In this document: piece by piece, positions 57,724 to 64,000 of the stretch | Layout of the letters: each line of letters opens with the position of its first letter | Numbering within the stretch: the stretch's first letter is position 1 | Origin: Fulvimarina pelagi HTCC2506 | Lineage (GTDB): Bacteria > Pseudomonadota > Alphaproteobacteria > Rhizobiales > Rhizobiaceae | Assembly: GCF_000153705.1 (NCBI RefSeq) | Contig: NZ_DS022272.1 | Coordinates: 1,991,839-2,055,838, forward strand | Direction: 5' to 3' | DNA: 64,000 bases | Program-made: the position numbers and the translations under genes | Notes under the pieces: model-generated | The model's input: only the letters and a program-made list of their open reading frames with translations | Told to the model about the DNA's origin: nothing | Databases searched by the model: none

Positions 57724-58424
57724 TCGGCGGCGTCGCGGGTTTCTTCAGCGCTTTCGCCCTCGATGCGCCCGGAACGGACGCCGACCTCACGCTCACAGCG
57801 ATGGGCCAAATTCGGATCGTGGGTAACAAGAACCAGGGTCATATTGCGGCGCTTGCGCTCAGCAAAGAGCAGATCGGCGATTTGCCGACCGGTCGTTTGG
57901 TCGAGATTGCCGGTCGGCTCGTCGGCAATGAGGATAGCAGGCTCCGGCGCAAGCGCACGTGCCATTGCGACACGCTGCTGTTCGCCGCCTGAGAGCTCGC
58001 CAGGATAGTGCGTGGCGCGATCCTTCAGGCCGACATTCTCGAGTTCTCTCAAAGCTCGATCGAACGGGTCGGGAGAGCCGGCAAGCTCCAGCGGAACCGC
58101 AACGTTTTCGAGCGCGGTCATGTTTGGGATGAGATGGAAGGACTGAAAGACGATGCCGACATTCTTACCGCGAAAGGCGGCAAGCTCATCTTCGGTGAGG
58201 CCGACCAGCGATCTGCCGGCGATCTCGACCTCCCCCTCATCTGCCCGCTCAAGACCCGCAAGCACCATCAAGAGTGTCGACTTGCCCGAACCCGAGGGGC
58301 CGACGATGCCCACCGAGTGGCCCTTCTCGACGTCAAGATCAATGCCTTTGAGGACGTGGACGGAACTTGCCCCGCTTCCCAGCGTCAAATGGACGTTTCG
58401 TAATCGGATCGCCGGTTCCGCCAA
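57720..58424 (-). CDS. ABC transporter ATP-binding protein, YbbA-like
   Basis: A 234-residue ATPase of the LolD/YbbA subgroup. Walker A is VGPSGSGKSTLL (about 41-52), Q-loop QSFHLIPNMTALENV, signature ELSGGEQQRVAMARAL, Walker B ILIADEPTGNLD, and an H-loop VTHD. It is divergent from the TesA-like gene with a 58-base gap that must hold both promoters. With the overlapping permease it forms a two-gene operon, in keeping with the E. coli ybbA-ybbP pair. Confidence 0.93.
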   Translation of the reverse strand: MAEPAIRLRNVHLTLGSGASSVHVLKGIDLDVEKGHSVGIVGPSGSGKSTLLMVLAGLERADEGEVEIAGRSLVGLTEDELAAFRGKNVGIVFQSFHLIPNMTALENVAVPLELAGSPDPFDRALRELENVGLKDRATHYPGELSGGEQQRVAMARALAPEPAILIADEPTGNLDQTTGRQIADLLFAERKRRNMTLVLVTHDPNLAHRCEREVGVRSGRIEGESAEETRDAAE

Positions 58425-58482
58425 ATCGTAATCAACCTATATGAACGTCGTCTAGGGCGCGGGTCCGCGCTGATGTGTCGAT

Positions 58483-59154
58483 ATGGGGTTCGTTGTGCAG
58501 CGCTTCCAACCGGTTCTCGCTTTACTGACGCTTCTGTTACCACTCGTTATCTCTTCACCTGCGCCAGCACAGGAGGAGACGGGTGCACCGCAGCGACAGA
58601 TCGTCGCCTTCGGCGACAGTCTGTCTGCCGGCTACGGCGTTGGGCCTGGCGAGAGCTTTCCCGAGCAGTTGCAAGCCGCGCTTCGCGAAGAAGGCTACGA
58701 CGTCACCGTCACCAATGCGGGGGTCTCCGGCGATACAACGAGCGGCGGTCTGTCTCGCCTGGACTGGTCGGTGCCAGAGAATGCCGACCTCGTGATAGTC
58801 GAACTCGGTGCGAACGATGCGCTACGAGGTGTGGACCCGAAGATCACCCGCGAGAATCTGTCGAAGATTCTCGAGCAGCTGAACGAACGTGGTCAAACGG
58901 TCATTCTCGCCGGGATGCTCGCCCCGCCGAATATGGGCGAGGACTATGCGGAGCGCTTCAATCCGATCTTCCCGGAGCTAGCCGAAAAATACGACGTCAC
59001 TTTCTACCCGTTCTTTCTCGAAGGCGTAGCGGCAGAGGCCGATCTCAACCAGGCCGACAAGATGCATCCGAACGCCGAGGGTGTCGGTGTTATCGTGGAC
59101 AACATCATGCCGACGGTGACCGAGGCTCTGGACAGCCAACCGACTGAGGGCTGA
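58483..59154 (+). CDS. tesA: Arylesterase / TesA-like SGNH hydrolase
   Basis: A 223-residue exported lipase-like enzyme. The signal peptide spans about 1-29. The SGNH residues are visible: Ser46 in FGDSLSAGYG, Gly in NAGVSGDTT, Asn111 in LGANDALRG, and Asp192/His195 in ADKMHPNAEG. This matches thioesterase I/protease I/lysophospholipase L1 (TesA). It is divergent from the ABC pair, the same pairing as E. coli tesA-ybbAP. The physiological substrate cannot be read. Confidence 0.93.
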   Translation: MGFVVQRFQPVLALLTLLLPLVISSPAPAQEETGAPQRQIVAFGDSLSAGYGVGPGESFPEQLQAALREEGYDVTVTNAGVSGDTTSGGLSRLDWSVPENADLVIVELGANDALRGVDPKITRENLSKILEQLNERGQTVILAGMLAPPNMGEDYAERFNPIFPELAEKYDVTFYPFFLEGVAAEADLNQADKMHPNAEGVGVIVDNIMPTVTEALDSQPTEG

Positions 59155-59169
59155 AGCGAGAACACGGTC

Positions 59170-59865
59170 CTAGGTGTTTGCGCCGAAGATCTGGCGCATT
59201 GATCTGGCCACGCCGCTCACGCCGAAAAGGGGCGCCGTCCAGCGTTTCCAGTTCGCCAGCCGCCATTCGAAAAAGGCGTAGGCCATTGCTTCGGCCTCCT
59301 GGCGCCATTCGCCGCGCAGACTGGCGAGATCGGCCGGGCGTGCAGGCAATTCGGCGACGATATCCTGATCGGTCGCGAGCAGCTTGGCGCCATGCTTGAG
59401 CGCGAGCGCCCGGATGCGATGGTTCTCGCGCAGGCACGTAAGGTGCAGCCTATTTACACCGCGATTGCGGGCCGCACCGACGACACGCTCGAAAAGCCGG
59501 CCGCCATGCCCTTTACCCTGAAAATGCCGCTCGATCGAAAACGCGGCCTCGGCCTCGTGGCGGTCCTCTTCAGAGAATCGCAGTTCCGCAACACCTCGAA
59601 GGACACCGTCGACGAAGAGGCCCTCTATCACGGCGTCGCCGGAGAGCGAGCGGGCCGCATAGGATTTCAGAAAAGCCTCGCCGACGAGGTGACCGAAGCG
59701 GGACCGCCGTGACTCGGGATCAAGCCGCTCGAGATGTGCAAGGAAAAGTTCATTCTCACCAGGATGCAGTCGCCGCACCGTCGTCCATTCCCGCTTTTCA
59801 GAGTGCATTTCATCCGAAACCACAGGGGTCGGATGCTCCGGAGAAAAACCAGCATTGATCGCCAT
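59170..59865 (-). CDS. GNAT family N-acetyltransferase
   Basis: A 231-residue protein with a GNAT fold in the middle (about 28-165): VRRLHPGENELFLAHLERLD, RFSEEDRHEAEAAFSIE and the CoA-binding QGKGHGGRLFERVVG (about 116-130), followed by NRLHLTCLRENHRIRALALKHGAKL. Residues 1-27 and the last 60 (rich in Trp and Arg, WKRWTAPLFGV) lie outside the fold. The AAAGG site sits well before ATG 59865. Substrate unknown. It converges on tesA with a 15-base gap. Confidence 0.87.
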   Translation of the reverse strand: MAINAGFSPEHPTPVVSDEMHSEKREWTTVRRLHPGENELFLAHLERLDPESRRSRFGHLVGEAFLKSYAARSLSGDAVIEGLFVDGVLRGVAELRFSEEDRHEAEAAFSIERHFQGKGHGGRLFERVVGAARNRGVNRLHLTCLRENHRIRALALKHGAKLLATDQDIVAELPARPADLASLRGEWRQEAEAMAYAFFEWRLANWKRWTAPLFGVSGVARSMRQIFGANT

Positions 59866-60098
59866 GAGGAAGGCCTTTCTTTATGCCAATGCCGTCACTG
59901 CAGACCGTAAATCCCGCTGCGATTGTGACGACGAACGCCTCCCGACCGTTCGTTTACAACTCCGAATATGGTACCGCGCCGAGGCTGATGGCATGGGCCT
60001 GTGTGCAAAGCCGATACCCTCTTGCGGCATATCTCGAAGGATGAAAGCCTGAGGCGTGGCCGCGAGGCGCCCCCGATGAGTTCGAAGGGAGACGATTC

Positions 60099-60698
60099 AT
60101 GCCCCGCTTGTTTGCTGCGCTCGAAATCCCGCAAGACGTCGCGACGACACTGACCTTTCTGACCGGTGGACTGCCGTCGGCGCGATGGATCGACCGCGAG
60201 AACTACCATCTGACATTGCGTTTCTTCGGCGACATCGAAGCGCGCTCTGCCGACGAGCTGGTCGAGGCACTCGATCGGATAGACCGGCCGCAGTTTCCTC
60301 TGACACTGCAGGGCCTTGGCGCCTTCACGCCAAAGAAGCCGCACTCGATCTATGCCGGTGTGGGCGCTTCGCCCGAGCTCATTGAACTGCAAGCCGAAAT
60401 CGACCGGATCGCCAAGCGGCTTGATTTGCCGAGCGACGGGCGCAAGTTCATGCCGCACGTCACCATCGCCCGTCTGCGCCAGCCGAAAGACCGGGACGTC
60501 GCGAAGTATCTGGCCGAAAAGGGTGGCTATCGCTCGCCCTCGTTTCTGGTGAAGCGGTTCGGGCTCTATTCGTCGAAGGCTTCGATCGGCGGCGGTCCCT
60601 ACATTCTCGAGGAACCATTCGAGTTGAAGGACCGTGCGGTGGCACTCCCGCGAAAGCCGTTCGAGGAGGCGGGAGCCTACGGGTCCTCAGGCAGATAG
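60099..60698 (+). CDS. thpR: RNA 2',3'-cyclic phosphodiesterase
   Basis: A 199-residue 2H phosphoesterase. The two HxTx motifs are HLTL (37-40) in ENYHLTLRFFGD and HVTI (120-123) in FMPHVTIARL; RLFAALEIPQDV at the start is also standard. ThpR cleaves 2',3'-cyclic phosphates at RNA ends and can ligate tRNA halves in vitro. A GAAGGGAG ribosome site is seven bases before the ATG. It stands 95 bases ahead of a DUF1232 gene on the same strand. Confidence 0.94.
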   Translation: MPRLFAALEIPQDVATTLTFLTGGLPSARWIDRENYHLTLRFFGDIEARSADELVEALDRIDRPQFPLTLQGLGAFTPKKPHSIYAGVGASPELIELQAEIDRIAKRLDLPSDGRKFMPHVTIARLRQPKDRDVAKYLAEKGGYRSPSFLVKRFGLYSSKASIGGGPYILEEPFELKDRAVALPRKPFEEAGAYGSSGR

Positions 60699-60792
60699 TC
60701 CGGATGGGGGACGGCGCAGCTTTATCACGCGCCCCTTGAGGCAGCCTTCAAGATGTCCCATCTCGATAGGCTGAACGACCCGGAGGATGGCT

Positions 60793-61167
60793 ATGGCGCT
60801 GGACAGAATCCGCATTCAGGAAATCTTGCAGCCCGGTGGCGCGGACGAGCAGAGCGAGAAAGAAGAGACGGTCCGCGCATCGTTCTTCGAGAAGGTGCGT
60901 AAGAACCTGAAGCGCGTCCCATTCATGGAAGACGTCGTCGCCTCCTATTACTGTGCGCTGGACACCGAGACGCCTGCGGCCAGCCGGGCCATTCTGTTCT
61001 CAGCGCTGTTCTACTTCATCCTGCCCTTCGACATCATCCCGGACATGTTCCTCGGCCTCGGCTTCACTGACGACATCGCAGTGTTGCTAGCTGCCTTCAA
61101 CGCGGTACGATCGAACATCCGGCCAGAGCATTATCATCAGGCACGAAAGACATTGGACGACCTCTAA
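60793..61167 (+). CDS. YkvA-like DUF1232 protein
   Basis: A 124-residue protein with the DUF1232 core: ILFSALFYFILPFDIIPDMF (near 69-88) and LGFTDDIAVLLAAF, giving a short membrane-linked pair of helices. Start at 60793 is set by GGAGG six bases upstream; an ATG two codons earlier (60787) overlaps that site. The function of DUF1232 proteins is unknown; many occur as small soluble or membrane-associated proteins. It is a possible operon partner of thpR. Confidence 0.88.
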   Translation: MALDRIRIQEILQPGGADEQSEKEETVRASFFEKVRKNLKRVPFMEDVVASYYCALDTETPAASRAILFSALFYFILPFDIIPDMFLGLGFTDDIAVLLAAFNAVRSNIRPEHYHQARKTLDDL

Positions 61168-61513
61168 CGGGGTCCTGAAACGCGGCACGATTGTCGCAAC
61201 CATAAGACAGCTCACAAAGATTCGGCAGCAGCTTACGCAATTTGCGTCGGTTGATGCTCCGATGCCGCACTGTCGCCAGATTCTTTCAGTTCTTCACGAA
61301 ACGTGATCGGTCCGCACCATCCCGGGGTATGATGGAGCTTCTTTACGAAGCGCGGACCGCGATGGAATACCGTAGCGCCATAGGGCCCGGGAGCCCGAGA
61401 CACGTCAGCGTTAACCCGCGGTAAAGGCGAAGCGTGCAACTGTCTCGGTCAGGCGAGGTCTTCGGCAGATCGGCCACGGTCAGAAGACGCGCGGGGCCCG
61501 TTAAGGCCATACG
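61168..61513. other. Intergenic region upstream of ialB
   Basis: About 346 bases without a credible gene (a 60-codon frame has no ribosome site and no recognisable product). GGTCCGC (61309-61315) and GCGGACC (61352-61358) are inverted copies 36 bases apart. TTAACCCGCGGTAAA at 61411-61425 is a near match to a CtrA box. An AAGG at 61504-61507 is the ribosome site of ialB. Confidence 0.4.
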
Positions 61514-62044
61514 ATGACGCAATCGAAGTGGGGAACCATGACCTTCAAAAAACTCCTGACGGCGACGGCGGCGATACTGATTGTGTCGAGCGCCGCAAGC
61601 GCAGCTCAGACGCCGACCCGCATGAACCAGTACAACGACTGGGGCACCTACGCCTACAACGATTCGAGCGGAAAGGTCTGCTACATCCTTTCCACGCCGA
61701 AGCAGATGCAGCCGTCCAATGTCGACCATGGCGACATCTTCTTCCTCGTGTCGCAAAAGCCGGGCCAGGGCATCGCCTACGAACCGCAGGTCGTCATGGG
61801 CTACGACCTGAAAGAAGGCGAGAAGGTCGAAGTGGACGTCGACGGTACGAAGTATGCGATGTTCTCCAAGAACGATTCGGCCTGGATGGAGAACGCGGCC
61901 CAGGAGCCGCAGCTCGTTTCAGCCCTTCGCGCGGGCCGCTCGATGACGATCTCGGCGACTTCGAAGCGCGGCACCAATACAAGTTACACCTATTCACTGT
62001 CCGGCGTGACAGCAGCATTGAACTCGATCGCGGACTGCAAATAG
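61514..62044 (+). CDS. Invasion associated locus B (IalB) family protein
   Basis: A 176-residue exported protein. The signal peptide is FKKLLTATAAILIVSSAASAA; ATG 61514 is backed by AAGG seven bases upstream and ATG 61538 gives a shorter signal with poorer spacing. The mature part matches IalB: WGTYAYNDSSGKVCYILSTPKQMQP with one cysteine, DIFFLVSQKPGQG and TKYAMFSKNDSAWM. IalB proteins are widespread in Hyphomicrobiales; the Bartonella member aids erythrocyte entry, but free-living species have them too. A C-terminal Cys may pair with the first. Confidence 0.93.
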   Translation: MTQSKWGTMTFKKLLTATAAILIVSSAASAAQTPTRMNQYNDWGTYAYNDSSGKVCYILSTPKQMQPSNVDHGDIFFLVSQKPGQGIAYEPQVVMGYDLKEGEKVEVDVDGTKYAMFSKNDSAWMENAAQEPQLVSALRAGRSMTISATSKRGTNTSYTYSLSGVTAALNSIADCK

Positions 62045-62299
62045 GTCCGAAGCGTGCTTCCCTGCTGCCGAATGTGTTGGCAGGGACTGTCGATCGATCG
62101 CCAACGAGCGCCCGGCCTTGCCGCGGCGCTCTTTCGCGTTGCCGGGACGCTTCGATCCTCGTGTCCGGCTTGAAGAAACGCCGTCGACACGGCATTTAGC
62201 GAACGAACAAACCGTATTGTCCTCTTAACTGCACCGCACGGTGTGTCCCATGTGCCGTGCGCAAAGCCGTTGATCCGTCCGCCTGAAGGTTCCTGTACA

Positions 62300-63523
62300 A
62301 TGTCCGTCTCTCTCGACCTCGCCGATCCGAAAACCCGGCCCGCCGTCGATGCTGCCGGGCTGTCTCCGGTCGATGTAGACGAAAGAACGTCGCTGATCGG
62401 AATGAGCCGTGAGGAGCTCGGAGAAGCTCTCGCCGCTGTCGGCGTGCCGGCCAAGCAGGTGCGGATGCGCACCGCGCAGCTCTGGCATTGGCTTTATGTG
62501 CGCGGCGTTTCCGATTTCGCGCACATGGCGAACGTCTCGAAGGATCTCCGCAACAAGCTTGACGCCGCCTATACGATAGCGCGGCCCGAAATCGTCACCG
62601 AACAGGTCTCGGTCGACGGCACGCGTAAATGGGTCTTTCGCTTCCCGCCGCGCGGCGCAGGCCGGCCGGTGGAGATCGAGACGGTCTATATCCCGGAGGA
62701 AGGTCGCGGCACGCTTTGCGTCTCTTCCCAGGTCGGCTGCACGCTGACCTGCACCTTCTGCCATACGGGCACCCAGCGCCTCGTGCGCAATCTGACGGCC
62801 GGCGAGATCGTCTCGCAGGTGCTGCTCGCCCGCGAGCGTCTCGGCGACTTTCCCGACGTCGACACCCCGGCGGGCGCGATCGTGCCGTCCGAGGGGCGCC
62901 TCGTATCGAACGTCGTCATGATGGGCATGGGCGAGCCGCTCTACAATTTCGACAACGTCGCGACCGCCCTCGGCGTCATCTCGGACGGCGAGGGCCTGTC
63001 GGTCTCCAAGCGCCGGATCACGCTCTCGACGTCCGGCGTCGTGCCGGAGATCGTGCGCGCCGGCGAGGAAACCGGCGTGATGCTCGCGATCTCGCTCCAC
63101 GCCGTGAACGACGAACTGCGCGACGAACTCGTGCCGATCAACAAGAAGTATCCGCTGGCAACACTTCTCGAGGCCTGCCGCAATTATCCGGGCCTCTCCA
63201 ACGCCAAGCGCATTACCTTCGAATATGTGATGCTGAAGGGCGTCAACGACAGTATGGAGGATGCGAGGAACCTCGTGCGAATGCTCAAGGGCATTCCCGC
63301 CAAGATCAATCTGATTCCCTTCAACCCTTGGCCGGGATCAAGATACGAATGCTCCGACTGGGACCAGATTGAACGCTTCGCCGACTACGTCAACCAGGCC
63401 GGCTACGCCTCACCGATACGCACGCCTCGCGGCCGCGACATCTTTGCCGCCTGTGGGCAATTGAAGTCTGAGTCGGAACGTATGCGGAAGAAAGATCGTG
63501 ACCGCATAGAGCTGCTGAACTAA
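62300..63523 (+). CDS. rlmN: Dual-specificity 23S rRNA/tRNA methyltransferase RlmN
   Basis: A 407-residue radical-SAM enzyme methylating C2 of A2503 in 23S rRNA and A37 in some tRNAs. The cluster is C147-x3-C151-x2-C154 in [31 protein letters not shown] and [10 protein letters not shown] are typical, and the catalytic Cys385 lies in FAACGQL. The ATG at 62300 gives the family N-terminus; the frame upstream has another Met with no support. GAAGG lies about 11 bases ahead. The full radical-SAM domain is intact. Confidence 0.96.
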   Translation: MSVSLDLADPKTRPAVDAAGLSPVDVDERTSLIGMSREELGEALAAVGVPAKQVRMRTAQLWHWLYVRGVSDFAHMANVSKDLRNKLDAAYTIARPEIVTEQVSVDGTRKWVFRFPPRGAGRPVEIETVYIPEEGRGTLCVSSQVGCTLTCTFCHTGTQRLVRNLTAGEIVSQVLLARERLGDFPDVDTPAGAIVPSEGRLVSNVVMMGMGEPLYNFDNVATALGVISDGEGLSVSKRRITLSTSGVVPEIVRAGEETGVMLAISLHAVNDELRDELVPINKKYPLATLLEACRNYPGLSNAKRITFEYVMLKGVNDSMEDARNLVRMLKGIPAKINLIPFNPWPGSRYECSDWDQIERFADYVNQAGYASPIRTPRGRDIFAACGQLKSESERMRKKDRDRIELLN

Positions 63524-63840
63524 ACAGAGTAACAGCGGCTATTGTTTCTAGTAAGCCTTATGGGCTCTGCAGACTCCGGCGACGGTGTTTCATCTTTCGG
63601 CTCTTTCGACCTACGTTGGCGGCGCGAGGTTGTGAGAGATAAAAGAGCCACTCTTCTTCCGGGCACTCGCGGCGGCTCAGAAAAAACAAACCCGTCATTC
63701 GTTCAATCCGGAAACGACTTGCGAGTAATGAAAGCGGTAGATCCGGCGTTTACTGGTTTTGGTGATACCAACCGGTTTGCTCTTCCATTTCGACCCGCCA
63801 CGCCTCCAGCGCGACGGGTCGCTCATTTATCTCGATCGAG
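63524..63840. other. Intergenic region after rlmN
   Basis: About 317 bases without a supported gene. A 100-codon frame (63542-63844) has composition and residues of non-coding shadow. CGACCCG (63791-63797) and CGGGTCG (63815-63821) form a perfect seven-base inverted repeat just after the stop of the next gene (minus strand), which may be a weak terminator without a T tract. Confidence 0.4.
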
Positions 63841-64000
63841 TTAAGCCGCTAGCTTGCCACGAACCGGATAGTCATTCTCGATAATGAATTGGAGGCCCTG
63901 AAGCAGCCCATCGATCGTTGGGCGCGCGAACGGCACATTCTGCAGATGGAGCGAGTAAAGCGTTCCATCAGGTTTGATAGCTGCAATTCCGGGCTCGCTG
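63841..64000 (-). CDS. C-terminal fragment of an unrecognised protein
   Basis: The last 53 codons of a gene that continues past the right edge. Residues include GIAAIKPDGTLYSLHLQNVP and LLQGLQFIIENDYPVRGKLAA, ending at a TAA whose complement begins at 63841. The alternation of strand and helix suggests an ordinary soluble domain, but no family could be named from this piece. Confidence 0.6.
   Translation of the reverse strand, partial: SEPGIAAIKPDGTLYSLHLQNVPFARPTIDGLLQGLQFIIENDYPVRGKLAA

Noticed and set aside
63542-63844. 100-codon plus-strand frame after rlmN
   Set aside because: No recognisable domain, poor codon pattern, and it overlaps the end of the partial gene on the other strand.

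Overview
The window is 64 kb of GC-rich chromosome, with coding DNA visibly richer in G and C than A and T throughout. Gene content points to an alphaproteobacterium of the order Hyphomicrobiales (Rhizobiales). Markers are the short-form HisG with HisZ, a YlxR protein fused to an L7Ae-like domain between nusA and infB, a PraR-like regulator next to metK, a CtaA (COX15-type) gene divergent from a DUF2842 gene, and DUF2794, RHH_4, IalB, DUF6492 and DUF1737 proteins. A placement near Aurantimonadaceae is possible, but nothing here proves it. Most of the window is stable housekeeping DNA: I found no insertion sequence, prophage or CRISPR array.

Layout. 1-3.8 kb is the edge of a surface-polysaccharide cluster (flippase-like protein, DUF6492 protein, WecG/TagA-type transferase, glycosyltransferase). 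3.9-4.8 kb holds a nucleotidyltransferase-fold protein and an unrecognised partner. 4.9-8.4 kb is a tightly coupled hisS-hisZ-hisG operon. 8.8-14.7 kb carries a glycine-rich membrane protein, dapF, mtaB, ftsY (reading frame broken at a run of nine A), tRNA-Pro and argC. 14.7-21 kb has a dienelactone-hydrolase-like protein, ctaA, DUF2842, tspO and several small conserved genes. 21-25 kb runs from a membrane protein and an RHH protein to glyoxalase and a GMC oxidoreductase with its Tat-exported small subunit. 25.4-28.9 kb is a proVWX glycine-betaine/proline importer. 29-38 kb has an L,D-transpeptidase, accA, xerD, aroK-aroB, a CNNM/CorC protein and pncB. 38-44.3 kb is the rimP-nusA-ylxR-infB transcription/translation operon; then come trmB, metK, a PraR-like regulator and acnA. 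50.8-64 kb is mixed: DUF1223, DUF2794, a class A beta-lactamase, acetyltransferases, a Bax-inhibitor-1 protein, an ABC exporter divergent from a TesA-like esterase, thpR, a DUF1232 protein, ialB and rlmN.

Three signals deserve most attention. First, ftsY can be read at full length only if a base is gained at an A9 run that abuts a perfect hairpin. Second, the insertion domain of hisS has base composition clearly unlike the rest of the gene and seems longer than usual. Third, a perfect TTAA-N7-TTAA box (CtrA type) lies upstream of the L,D-transpeptidase gene. The DUF6036-like nucleotidyltransferase pair and the carbenicillinase-like beta-lactamase are secondary leads.
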